Positions 57,083 through 64,000 of a stretch of DNA of 64,000 nucleotides are shown here, piece after piece (the stretch's first letter is position 1; the number at the start of each line of letters is the position of its first letter). The notes under the pieces were generated by a model. It was not told the DNA's origin. It did not search any database and saw only the letters and a list, made by a program, of their open reading frames with translations. Made by a program: the position numbers and the translations under genes. The DNA is from an uncultured Eubacteriales bacterium (GTDB lineage: Bacteria; Bacillota; Clostridia; Oscillospirales; Oscillospiraceae): assembly GCA_900543625.1 (NCBI GenBank), contig UQSF01000004.1, positions 53,255 to 117,254 of the forward strand, written 5' to 3'.

Positions 57083-59644
57083 ATGAAGCAACTGGTTTTG
57101 GGAATCCTGGCGCACGTGGACGCCGGGAAGACGACGCTGTCCGAGGCGCTGCTCTACCGCACGGGCGCGATCCGCGATCTCGGCCGCGTCGACCATAAAA
57201 ATGCGCACATGGACACGCACGCGCTTGAGCGTGCGCGCGGCATCACGATCTTTTCGCGGCAGGCGCGCATGACGCTCGGCGACACGGCGGTCACACTGCT
57301 CGACACACCGGGGCACGTGGACTTTTCCGCCGAGATGGAGCGCACGCTGCAGGTGCTCGATTATGCGGTGCTCGTCATCAGCGGCACGGACGGCGTGCAG
57401 GCGCACACGCAGACACTCTGGCAGCTGCTGCGGCGCTACCGTGTGCCGGTGTTCGTGTTCGTGACGAAGATGGATCTGCCGGGTGCGGAGCGCGCGGCGC
57501 TCATGGACGACCTGCGCGCACACCTGAGCGGTGTGTGTGTGGACTTTACAGATCCCGATCCGGAGCAGATCGCCCTGTGCGATGAAGCGGCGCTCGAGCA
57601 GTATCTCGATACCGGCGCGCTGCCGGACGAGACCGTGCGCGCGCTCATCCGCGGGCGGAAGCTCTTCCCGTGTCTGTTCGGCTCGGGCTTGAAGCTCACG
57701 GGTGTGGACGAGCTGCTCGCGGCGCTCGTGCGCTACGCTGTGCCGCCGGATTACCCGTCGGAATTCGGCGCGCGGGTCTATAAGATCATGCGCGACGCGC
57801 AGGGCAATCGCCTCACGTGTCTGAAGGTGACGGGCGGGCAGCTGCGCGTGCGCACCCCGCTGACGTATCTTCCGCGCGGCGCGGACACGCCCGTGCAGGA
57901 GAAGGTGAATGCCATCCGGCTCTATTCCGGCGAGAAGTTCGAGTCCGCAGAGACCGTCCCCGCCGGCGGCGTGTGCGCCGTGCAGGGACTCACGCAGACA
58001 TATCCGGGGCAGGGGCTCGGCAGCGCGGCTGCGTCCATGCCGCCGTCACTCGAGCCGGTGCTGACCTACCGCATCGGTCTGCCGCCGGATGTGGACGCGC
58101 GCGCGTTTTTGCCGCGCCTGCGCGAGCTTGAGGAGGAGGACCCGCAGCTGCACATCGTCTGGGACGAGGCGCTGCGCGAGATCCATGTCCAGCTCATGGG
58201 CACGGTGCAGATCGAGGTGCTCAAAAGCCTCATCCGCGAGCGGTTCGACGTGGACGTGCAGGTCGATTCCGGCCGCATCCTGTATCAGGAGACGATCGCG
58301 GCGCCGGTCGAGGGCGTGGGACATTTCGAGCCGCTGCGCCACTATGCCGAGGTGCACCTGCTGCTCGAGCCCGCCGAGCGCGGCACGGGGCTGACGTTTG
58401 ATACCTCCTGCAGCGAGGACGTGCTCGACCGGAACTGGCAGCGCCTGATCCTCACGCATCTGGCCGAAAAGTGCCACCGCGGCGTGCTCACCGGCGCGCC
58501 GCTGACGGATGTAAAGATCACGCTGCTCGCCGGGCGTGCGCATATCAAGCACACCGAGGGCGGCGATTTCCGGCAGGCGACGTGGCGCGCCGTGCGGCAG
58601 GGACTCATGCAGGCCGAGAGCGTTCTGCTTGAGCCGTACTATGCCTTTCGTATCGAGGTGCCGGCCGAACAGATCGGCCGCGCGATCAGCGATGTGCGCC
58701 TCATGTGCGGCACGTTTTCCTCGCCTGAGACGCACGGCGACATGGCTGTGCTCACGGGCCGCGCGCCGGTGAGCACGATGCGCGATTATCCCGCTGAGGT
58801 CGCGGCGTACACGCGCGGGCGTGGACGCATCTCGTGTACCGTCGCGGGCTACGATACCTGCCACAACGCGCAGGAGGTCATTGCAGAGAGCGGCTACGAG
58901 CCCACGCGCGACCTTGACAACACGCCGGACAGCGTCTTCTGCGCCCACGGTGCGGGCACGGTCATCCCGTGGGACCGCGTGCGCGATTATATGCATCTCG
59001 ACACCGGCTTCGGCAAGGAGCAGCCCACGCCAGAGGATACGCCGCGGATGTTCCGCCGCCGGTTCGATCTCGATGACCGCGAGCTTGAGCAGATCCTGCA
59101 GCGCGAGTTCGGTCCCATCCGCCGCGCGCAGTATGCAGCCCCCGTGCGCAACGCCGCGCCCGGCGCGGACGAGACAGAGCGCGCGGAGCTGTTTCATCCC
59201 CGGCGTGAGCGCGTGATCGTCGACGGCTACAACGTCATCTTCGCCTGGGATGAACTGCGCGCGCTGGCCGACAGCGGCCACATCGACGCCGCGCGCGAGC
59301 GGCTCATGGACGCGCTGAGCAACTACGCCGCCTTCACGCGCCGCGAGGTCGTGGTCGTGTTCGACGGCTACCGCGTCCCCGGCGGTCAGGGCGAGAAGTT
59401 CGACCGCAGCGGTCTGCACGTGGTCTTCACGCGGCAGGGCGAGACGGCGGACGCCTATATGGAAAAGCTGGCCGACGAGATCGGGAAAAACGACTCCGTG
59501 CGCGTCGTTACGTCCGACGCGCTCATCCAGCTCACGGCGCTGCGCGCGGGTGTGCTGCGCATGAGCGCGCGCGAGTTCCGGCAGGAGCTGGCGCAGGTGG
59601 CGCAGCAGCTCGAGGCCGCCATCCGCGACCTGAACGGGAGGTGA
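57083..59644 (+). CDS. TetM/EF-G-like translational GTPase fused to a YacP/Rae1-type NYN nuclease
   Basis: 853 residues. Residues 1 to about 650 follow ribosomal-protection GTPases: G1 AHVDAGKTT (10-18), switch I RGIT (52-55), G3 DTPGH (74-78), G4 TKMD (128-131), then EF-G-type domains II-V (domain IV/V LLEPYYAFRIEVPAEQIGRA, YTRGRGRISCTVAGYD). A linker with SVFCAHGAGTVIPWDRVRDY leads to a NYN/YacP domain (about 710-850): RVIVDGYNVIFAW (Asp714, Asn717), VVVFDGYR (Asp761), GETADAYMEKLADE and VVTSDALIQ, the acidic set of PIN-like nucleases. YacP (Rae1) cuts mRNA in the ribosomal A site. GAGGTG precedes ATG 57083. A YlmH-type gene follows after 5 bases. A ribosome-rescue role is inferred. Confidence 0.9.
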   Translation: MKQLVLGILAHVDAGKTTLSEALLYRTGAIRDLGRVDHKNAHMDTHALERARGITIFSRQARMTLGDTAVTLLDTPGHVDFSAEMERTLQVLDYAVLVISGTDGVQAHTQTLWQLLRRYRVPVFVFVTKMDLPGAERAALMDDLRAHLSGVCVDFTDPDPEQIALCDEAALEQYLDTGALPDETVRALIRGRKLFPCLFGSGLKLTGVDELLAALVRYAVPPDYPSEFGARVYKIMRDAQGNRLTCLKVTGGQLRVRTPLTYLPRGADTPVQEKVNAIRLYSGEKFESAETVPAGGVCAVQGLTQTYPGQGLGSAAASMPPSLEPVLTYRIGLPPDVDARAFLPRLRELEEEDPQLHIVWDEALREIHVQLMGTVQIEVLKSLIRERFDVDVQVDSGRILYQETIAAPVEGVGHFEPLRHYAEVHLLLEPAERGTGLTFDTSCSEDVLDRNWQRLILTHLAEKCHRGVLTGAPLTDVKITLLAGRAHIKHTEGGDFRQATWRAVRQGLMQAESVLLEPYYAFRIEVPAEQIGRAISDVRLMCGTFSSPETHGDMAVLTGRAPVSTMRDYPAEVAAYTRGRGRISCTVAGYDTCHNAQEVIAESGYEPTRDLDNTPDSVFCAHGAGTVIPWDRVRDYMHLDTGFGKEQPTPEDTPRMFRRRFDLDDRELEQILQREFGPIRRAQYAAPVRNAAPGADETERAELFHPRRERVIVDGYNVIFAWDELRALADSGHIDAARERLMDALSNYAAFTRREVVVVFDGYRVPGGQGEKFDRSGLHVVFTRQGETADAYMEKLADEIGKNDSVRVVTSDALIQLTALRAGVLRMSAREFRQELAQVAQQLEAAIRDLNGR

Positions 59645-59649
59645 GGGCA

Positions 59650-60390
59650 GTGGAGGAAGACCTTCTGCGGCGTGCAGCCGATCTGGCTGAGCGCTGCGAG
59701 CGCACGGCGTCGGTCACGTCCACGGCGTTTCTGACCCCGGCGGAGCAGTATGCGCTCACGAACTGGGCGCGTCACCGTGACTGCACGCTCGTGCTGCACG
59801 GCGGCGCGGAGGGGTGCGAGCGGCAGGTGGCGTTTTTCCTGCCGTTTTACCTCACACCGGCGGACTTTGACCCCGCGGAGCATCTGCGCGCGGTGCAGTT
59901 TTCGGCGCCCTTCGCCGCGCCCGGTCACCGGGACTATCTCGGCGCGATCCTCGGTCTCGGCATCCGGCGCGAATGGGTCGGCGACATTCTCGTGCAGGCG
60001 CACGGCGCGTTCGTGTTCTGCCTGCCGAGCGTGGAGCCGGAGCTGCGCACACTCGAACAGGTCGGCCGCGCGGGCGTGAAGGCGGCGGCAGTGCCGCTGT
60101 CCGCCGTGCCCGTGCCGGAGCGCAAGGTGCGCCCCGTGACGTTCACGGTGCAGTCGGCGCGGCTGGATGCCGTCGTGAGCGGGATGTTTCGCCTCTCGCG
60201 CACGAGCGCCGCGGCGCAGATCCGCGCGGGCGCGGTGCACCTCAACTATGCCGAGTGCCTGCGGCCGGATGCGCCGGTCGCGCCCGGCGACGTGCTGTCG
60301 CTGCGCGGCGCGGGCAAGGGCGCGGTCACGGAGGTCGGCGGCGTGTCGCGCAAGGGACGGCAGTTTGTGACGGCGGAGCTCTGGCAGTGA
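59650..60390 (+). CDS. YlmH-family S4-domain RNA-binding protein
   Basis: 246 residues from GTG 59650 (GGAGGTGA six bases before; GTG 59641 inside the upstream stop is possible). The YlmH RNA-binding region (TSTAFLTPAEQYALTNWARH, LVLHGGAEGCERQVAFFLPF, DYLGAILGLGIRREWVGDIL) is followed by an S4 domain (VQSARLDAVVSGMFRLSRTS, IRAGAVHLNYAECLRPDAPV). YlmH is known to act on the 50S subunit and can stand in for RqcP in ribosome-associated quality control in Bacillus. Here it is not in the usual ylm/div cluster but directly behind a ribosome-directed GTPase-nuclease, which points to a shared job on stalled ribosomes. Confidence 0.92.
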   Translation: MEEDLLRRAADLAERCERTASVTSTAFLTPAEQYALTNWARHRDCTLVLHGGAEGCERQVAFFLPFYLTPADFDPAEHLRAVQFSAPFAAPGHRDYLGAILGLGIRREWVGDILVQAHGAFVFCLPSVEPELRTLEQVGRAGVKAAAVPLSAVPVPERKVRPVTFTVQSARLDAVVSGMFRLSRTSAAAQIRAGAVHLNYAECLRPDAPVAPGDVLSLRGAGKGAVTEVGGVSRKGRQFVTAELWQ

Positions 60391-60405
60391 GCGTATAAAT
60401 GCAAA

Positions 60406-60475
60406 AACCGCCGCACCGGTATCCTGGTGCGGCGGGATATAAAAAATCTCCGGAGTCTGACTCCGGAGATTTTTG
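60406..60475. terminator. tandem terminators between ylmH-like gene and minus-strand gene
   Basis: CCGCCGCACC / GGTGCGGCGG (about 60408-60435) and AAAAATCTCCGGAGTC / GACTCCGGAGATTTTT (60443-60474), the second with A- and T-runs on both sides, so bidirectional. Confidence 0.9.
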
Positions 60476-60490
60476 CTGGATTGTCTTGTC

Positions 60491-61951
60491 TTACTCGGCG
60501 AGCGGCTCGGCGACCGGAGCGGCAGCAGCAGCGGCCTGATCGGCAACAGCCTTCTGCGAACGCTTGTAAGCGCCGGAGACGACACACGCGATGATCGCAA
60601 ACAGGATCGCAACGATGGCCAGAATGACGATCGCGACGAACTGGGTGTGACCCGTGAACTCGTAGGTGACAGGGTCGGGAGCCTTGCCGTAGCGGCAGGC
60701 GAACGTGTAGCCGGTGTAGCCGGTGAGCATGCCGATGATATTGCCGGCGACGGCGATGACGGCGGAGATGATGCCGCAGACGGAGGCGGTCACGATCTTG
60801 CCCTTGCTGATGCGGATCACGGACAGGATGCCGAACAGGCCGGCGATGAGGCCGAGCACGGAGGCAAGGATCATCGTGGCGACGACGCCGATTCTGCCCA
60901 TGACTTCCTTGGTGACGGCGCCGGTCTGGTAGACCTCGATGTAGTCCTTACCGGCCTGAGCGACCGCGCGGCAGTTTTCGAGGTTCAGGTACTGGCAGCC
61001 GTTGACGACACGAACTTCACCGTTGTCATCGAGCTCCCAGATGGAGAAGTTGTCGCCGCAGCGCTCTTTGAGGATGTCGGCAACGCTCGGGCACATGACC
61101 TTGTCACCCTTGCCCTCGTTGTTCATGTAAGCGGGCTGGGTGAGCAGGAGCTCACAGCCGGCGGCGACCTGTGCACAGCCGTCCTCGAAGGTGTTGAGCT
61201 GCTTCTTGCCGTCGGCGAGCTGGTTGCCGCCGGCCGCGAGATCGTTTTCGCCCTGCGCAAGCTGCTTCTCAGCGTCTCTGAGCTGAGCCTCGCCTGCGGC
61301 GATGGCCTTCTCGGCCTCGGCCAGCTGGACCAGACCGTCTTCGTACTGCTTGAGCTGGGCCTTGCCGTCCGCGACCATCTGCTGCACGTAAGCCGGCAGG
61401 TCAGTCACGTCGGCCGGGATATTCAGACCCTGCTTGGCCGCGATCGGACGCACGACGGAGACGAACCACGCCTGTGCGTTCGAGAAGCCGGCGAGGTTTG
61501 CGATGGTGCCGTCGCGGAACTCGACATACTGGTTAACGTAGGGCATCAGAGGCTCGATCTTGGCGAGGGTGGCCTTGCCTTCATTGTAAGCCTGGGTGTT
61601 GTCGGCAATCTGCTTCTTGCCGGCGGCGTAGGCAGCTTTGCCTTCCTCGAGCTGCTTCTTGCCGGCGTAGTAGGCGGCGTAGCCTGCGGAGAGCTGAGTC
61701 TTGCCTTCGGAGTAGGCGATCAGGCCGGCGGTGTAGGTGTCCACGCCGGCGAGGTACGTGCCCTCGGCCTCCTGCAGCTGGTCAAGACCGTCGTTGAGCG
61801 TCTCGATCGCTTCCAGACCCTCTTCGGCGTCCTTTTCCTTGTACTCTTTGACATTCATGATGTCGCTGATGCTGGACACTCCGGCGAACAGGCCGAAGAT
61901 ACTCGCAGCAATCAGGCAGACGCTGATGATGGTGAGTAATACTTTTTTCAT
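60491..61951 (-). CDS. membrane protein with long G-x-x-repeat helical ectodomain
   Basis: 486 residues: N-terminal helix/signal anchor (about 4-26), then about 300 residues of heptad-like repeats with regular Gly (YLAGVDTYTAGLIAYSEGKT, QLSAGYAAYYAGKKQLEEGK, AEKAIAAGEAQLRDAEKQLA), the pattern of YhgE/Pip-type exoprotein stalks, interrupted by a small Cys-containing domain (MNNEGKGDKVMCPSVADILK, NGCQYLNLENC), then three helices (about 350-375, 385-407, 438-460) and a short Ala-rich tail. GGAGGAACG precedes ATG 61951. Function unknown; perhaps an envelope spacer or transporter partner. Confidence 0.82.
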   Translation of the reverse strand: MKKVLLTIISVCLIAASIFGLFAGVSSISDIMNVKEYKEKDAEEGLEAIETLNDGLDQLQEAEGTYLAGVDTYTAGLIAYSEGKTQLSAGYAAYYAGKKQLEEGKAAYAAGKKQIADNTQAYNEGKATLAKIEPLMPYVNQYVEFRDGTIANLAGFSNAQAWFVSVVRPIAAKQGLNIPADVTDLPAYVQQMVADGKAQLKQYEDGLVQLAEAEKAIAAGEAQLRDAEKQLAQGENDLAAGGNQLADGKKQLNTFEDGCAQVAAGCELLLTQPAYMNNEGKGDKVMCPSVADILKERCGDNFSIWELDDNGEVRVVNGCQYLNLENCRAVAQAGKDYIEVYQTGAVTKEVMGRIGVVATMILASVLGLIAGLFGILSVIRISKGKIVTASVCGIISAVIAVAGNIIGMLTGYTGYTFACRYGKAPDPVTYEFTGHTQFVAIVILAIVAILFAIIACVVSGAYKRSQKAVADQAAAAAAPVAEPLAE

Positions 61952-62210
61952 ATCGTTCCTCCACTCATTTAAGCAAATTTCAGTCTAATACCGAACGCTT
62001 ATCATAAACTATATCTTAAATTTCACAAAATCGCAAGAGAAACAGATTATTTCTTTTGCAAGTGCCAAAAAACCGTCTTTTTGCAACAAATATGAAAGGA
62101 ATTGTTGTGCAGAATTTCCGTTTTCTTCGTTCTCGATTTGGCGTTTTTTTGCTGCTGGTTCAACATATTCGCGCGGGTGTGAAAACTTGTCTCGCAACGC
62201 ACAAAGCGTG
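61952..62210. other. AT-rich intergenic region
   Basis: Upstream of the minus-strand stalk protein gene. On the minus strand TTGTGA (about 62031), 16 bases, TATGAT (about 62004) may be its promoter. The rest shows no frame with a ribosome binding site, no RNA gene and no hairpin worth naming. Confidence 0.5.
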
Positions 62211-62243
62211 AAAAAACTCCGCGATCCGGCCCGGATCGCGGAG
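62211..62243 (-). terminator. terminator of mntP
   Basis: CTCCGCGATCC / GGATCGCGGAG with GGCC-type loop; T6 follows on the minus strand. Confidence 0.9.
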
Positions 62244-62256
62244 AAAAAGGATGTTT

Positions 62257-62820
62257 TTACAAAATGCCGAGGTGTTCGAGCAGGATCTTCGTGCCGAGCA
62301 GGATGAGGATCCCGCCGCCGGCAAACTCTGCCTTGCGCTTGAAGCGCAGGCCGACCACGCTGCCGAGCCGGATACCGGCCGCAGAAAAGGCGAAGGTGAT
62401 CGTGCCGATGAGCGCCACGGCGGGCACGATGCGCGTGCCGGGCAGGAACGCGAACGTGATGCCGACGGCGAGCGCGTCGATGCTTGTCGCGACGGCGAGC
62501 AGGAGCATGGTCTTGCATGCGAGCGAGGCATCGAGCTGATCTTCGTCCTTGGACAGCGCCTCGCGGATCATATTGCCGCCGATGATGCCCAGCAGAACGA
62601 ACGCGATCCAGTGATCGACGGAGGTGACGAAGCGCTCAAACTGTGTGCCGAGCAGATAGCCCAACAGCGGCATGAGCGCCTGAAAACCGCCGAACCATGC
62701 CCCCGCGATACAGCATTCCTTCCACGACACGCGCGGCAACGCCAGTCCCTTGCAGACGGAAACGGCGAACGCGTCCATCGACAGACCGACTGCCAGCACG
62801 GCCAGCTCCCAAAACCCCAT
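62257..62820 (-). CDS. mntP: manganese efflux pump MntP
   Basis: 187 residues, six helices. The two family sites are AVGLSMDAFAVSVCKG with Asp16 and VATSIDALAVGI with Asp115, the membrane acids needed for Mn2+ export; FAFLPGTRIVPAV and GGGILILLGTKILLEHLGIL complete the fold. Family proteins are often preceded by a yybP-ykoY riboswitch, but here the promoter lies so close that the leader is only about 30 bases, so control must be at the promoter or absent. Confidence 0.95.
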   Translation of the reverse strand: MGFWELAVLAVGLSMDAFAVSVCKGLALPRVSWKECCIAGAWFGGFQALMPLLGYLLGTQFERFVTSVDHWIAFVLLGIIGGNMIREALSKDEDQLDASLACKTMLLLAVATSIDALAVGITFAFLPGTRIVPAVALIGTITFAFSAAGIRLGSVVGLRFKRKAEFAGGGILILLGTKILLEHLGIL

Positions 62821-62852
62821 GTCTTCACGACCCTTTTACGCAGATTCCCTAT

Positions 62853-62881
62853 ACTATAAAGGAAAGAAAGGGAAAATGCAA
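62853..62881 (-). promoter_or_regulatory. promoter of mntP
   Basis: Minus-strand TTGCAT (62881-62876), 17 bases, TATAGT (62858-62853). RNA start is about 62846, leaving a very short leader. Confidence 0.82.
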
Positions 62882-62910
62882 GAATTATCCGCAGCATTCG
62901 CGCACAAAAA

Positions 62911-63171
62911 ACCGGCGTTCGGAAGCTCCGGACGCCGGTCCGACTTGTCAAAGAACCTCGTAGAGTTTTGCCGCCGGAGCGGCGAAAGAAAGTCCGATCA
63001 TTTTCTCCGGCGACATGTGCGGCGGAGAAAATACCGCTCGGCCTGCAAACGTGCGCGCTGGCAGCCAAAGGCGGACAGCGCGTGCGCTGCAGTCAGGCCG
63101 CAGACCCCTTTGTCAAAAAGTATTACTTTTTGACAGCATCAACCGGCGTCCGGAAACTCCGGACGCCGGTC
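62911..63171 (+). repeat. family-1 repeat, copy C, inside a duplicated terminator
   Basis: Element at about 62944-63138 (cttgtcaaagaacctcgtag to gtcaaaaagtattactttttgacag). It is flanked by two 30-bp hairpins, ACCGGCGTTCGGAAG-ctccggacgccggtc (62911-62940) and ACCGGCGTCCGGAAA-ctccggacgccggtc (63142-63171), 28 of 30 positions equal. Read from the minus-strand gene at 63183, the proximal hairpin lacks a U-tract and the distal one has T6. The element's orientation relative to that gene is the same as copy B's to its gene. Confidence 0.88.
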
Positions 63172-63182
63172 GGCAGATCGAT

Positions 63183-63371
63183 TCAGCAGGCCTCGATGAG
63201 GATGACATTGCTCATCAGGTCCACTTTCTTGAGTTTGCCGGGGATGACCTTGCGGATCCCCATCAGGTCGGTCAGCGTGACGTTCTCGCCGTCGGCAGAG
63301 ACGTTGCACACGCGCGAGCAGACGAGGTTTTCCTTGCCGTCCCGGATCTCATATGCATCGGAAAGACACAT
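63183..63371 (-). CDS. CooT-family nickel-binding protein
   Basis: 62 residues, full length for the family. Starts MCLSDAYEIRDGKENLVCSR with the conserved Cys2, then NVSADGENVTLTDLMGIRKV and IPGKLKKVDLMSNVILIEAC. CooT was defined as a nickel protein linked to CO dehydrogenase maturation; related small proteins occur near corrinoid or acyl-CoA dehydratase genes. Here a His-rich protein and an acyl-CoA dehydratase activase are next to it. Its terminator is the one split by repeat copy C. Confidence 0.88.
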   Translation of the reverse strand: MCLSDAYEIRDGKENLVCSRVCNVSADGENVTLTDLMGIRKVIPGKLKKVDLMSNVILIEAC

Positions 63372-63393
63372 GGTATTCGCTCCTTTTTACCCG

Positions 63394-63675
63394 TTAGTTC
63401 TGCTTGGCAAGCTCGAGGGCTTTTTCGAGCTTGCTGTTGCCGTGGTCATATTCATGCAGCGCCTCAGCCAGCGCCGCGGCCGCCTCGGTCTTGCCGGCAT
63501 CCTCGAGCGCATGGCAGATGTCGTGCAGCTCATCGGCATGGTGGCGGTTGTGGTCGAGCATATAGGTCAGCAGCGCCAGCACCTCTTCGTGGCTCATCGG
63601 CTTGCCGCCGGTGTGCTCATGGCTGTGCGGGTGGCTGTGATGCGCATGATCGTGATCGTGTTCATGTTCGTGCAT
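63394..63675 (-). CDS. His-rich metal-binding small protein
   Basis: 93 residues. The N-terminus MHEHEHDHDHAHHSHPHSHE is a metal-binding His/Asp/Glu tail; the rest is helical (PMSHEEVLALLTYMLDHNRH, HADELHDICHALEDAGKTEA, AAALAEALHEYDHGNSKLEK). AAAGGAG precedes ATG 63675. Only 22 bases before cooT-like gene on the same strand, so one operon. Likely nickel or zinc storage/delivery; metal not determined. Confidence 0.85.
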   Translation of the reverse strand: MHEHEHDHDHAHHSHPHSHEHTGGKPMSHEEVLALLTYMLDHNRHHADELHDICHALEDAGKTEAAAALAEALHEYDHGNSKLEKALELAKQN

Positions 63676-63750
63676 GGGAAACACTCCTTTCTCGAGCGGG
63701 GGCAGGAAAATCATGTCAGAAATGATAGCTGCCCAGTATGGATTGTTCAA

Positions 63751-63782
63751 ATTCTATCACATTTTTTTGTTGAAATCAACAA
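63751..63782 (-). promoter_or_regulatory. promoter and palindromic operator of the His-rich/CooT operon
   Basis: Minus-strand TTGATT (63779-63774), 17 bases, TAGAAT (63756-63751). The -35 box lies in a perfect inverted repeat TTGTTGA-AA-TCAACAA (63767-63782), a probable repressor site, perhaps for a metal regulator. Confidence 0.75.
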
Positions 63783-63811
63783 TTTTTTTGCCATTGTATG
63801 CTGTGTAGGGG

Positions 63812-63840
63812 TTGTAAAACGCACACAAACGTGTTAATCT
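63812..63840 (+). promoter_or_regulatory. promoter of the acyl-CoA dehydratase activase gene
   Basis: TTGTAA (63812-63817), 17 bases, TAATCT (63835-63840). A GC hairpin (GAGGGC/GCCCTC, about 63852-63869) lies in the leader. Confidence 0.6.
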
Positions 63841-63936
63841 CTTGACGAGAGGAGGGCAAACCGCCCTCTGTTATGGAAAAGATAACAACATGGAAAAGGC
63901 AAAAAAACACAAACAATCGGGAGGAGAAGTAGTATT

Positions 63937-64000
63937 ATGAAGTATTTTGGCGGATGCGACGTAGGTTCCACCTACACGAAGGCAGTCATTCTGGACGAGA
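63937..64000 (+). CDS. acyl-CoA dehydratase activase (BadF/BadG/HgdC family), 5' part
   Basis: Only 21 codons lie in the window: MKYFGGCDVGSTYTKAVILD E. GGAGGAG lies before ATG 63937. DVGSTYTKAVI is the phosphate-1 loop of the ASKHA ATPases that activate 2-hydroxyacyl-CoA dehydratases and benzoyl-CoA reductase-type enzymes by ATP-driven electron transfer. The rest of the protein, with its bridging 4Fe-4S cysteines, is outside. Likely first gene of a dehydratase operon. Confidence 0.85.
   Translation, partial: MKYFGGCDVGSTYTKAVILDE

Noticed and set aside
57083..59644. Naming the GTPase a tetracycline-resistance protein
   Set aside because: Resemblance to TetM covers only part of the protein; the fused nuclease and the YlmH neighbour argue for a housekeeping or rescue role. 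Resistance cannot be claimed from sequence.
62968..63837. Open frames that run through the family-1 repeats (also near 51.7 kb)
   Set aside because: They begin inside the repeat without ribosome binding sites and differ between copies, whereas paired-base changes are compensatory; the repeats look non-coding.

Overview
The window looks like a chromosome segment from a high-GC, Gram-positive gut anaerobe of the Clostridia, most likely in the Oscillospirales. The evidence is: a cysS T-box leader, surface proteins carrying SLH and GLUG repeats, a bile salt hydrolase, GTP-dependent PEP carboxykinase, tRNA genes with encoded CCA ends, consensus TTGACA/TATAAT promoters, strong AGGAGG ribosome binding sites with some TTG/GTG starts, and the start of an acyl-CoA dehydratase activase. 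The genus cannot be fixed from sequence alone. Apart from one AT-richer island (about 37.6-40.0 kb) this is ordinary chromosome; I see no phage, plasmid, transposase or CRISPR array.

Layout. 0-2 kb: end of an amino-acid ABC transporter, including a substrate-binding protein whose domain appears circularly permuted. 2-6.7 kb: lipid-linked sugar flippase, small DedA-like exporter, pckG, divergent LspA-like protein. 6.7-7.5 kb: a gene-poor stretch with a strongly promoted, unidentified structured RNA, competing hairpins and a 20-codon peptide gene. 7.5-17.4 kb: membrane-anchored PrsA-like foldase, tcdA, hydrolase, membrane protein/XRE pair, hexokinase of eukaryotic type, NfeD/SPFH pair, and a yerC-methyltransferase-hslO operon. 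17.5-17.9 kb: tRNA Val-Phe-Gly-Cys. 18-20.4 kb: small genes, an AraC remnant and a pyridoxal/pyridoxamine kinase. 20.8-26.9 kb: MMPL transporter plus a large GLUG surface protein. 27-29.3 kb: cysS with T-box, GerMN lipoprotein. 29.4-36.6 kb: an apparent eight-gene minus-strand operon (response regulator, histidine kinase, DUF1385, prmC, recA, recX, rimO, pgsA). 36.8-40 kb: PPTase, tRNA-Leu and an AT-rich island with an RHS scrap and orphan membrane genes. 40-56.8 kb: bile salt hydrolase, giant flavinylation-motif/SLH protein, sulfatase-fold polymer synthase, Ser/Thr kinase with Ig-like ectodomain, flavodoxin-like protein, LRR/SLH protein, YkvI transporter, nucleotidyltransferase. 57-60.4 kb: a translational GTPase fused to a YacP/Rae1-type nuclease, followed at once by a YlmH-type S4 protein. 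60.5-64 kb: G-x-x-repeat membrane protein, mntP, a CooT-like protein, a His-rich protein and the activase start.

The two most interesting observations are (1) the TetM-like GTPase/NYN nuclease fusion with its YlmH partner, which reads as a ribosome-directed quality-control module, and (2) families of dispersed intergenic repeats lying inside transcription terminators. In the best cases the host gene's terminator hairpin is present on both sides of the repeat, and only the distal copy keeps the U-tract.
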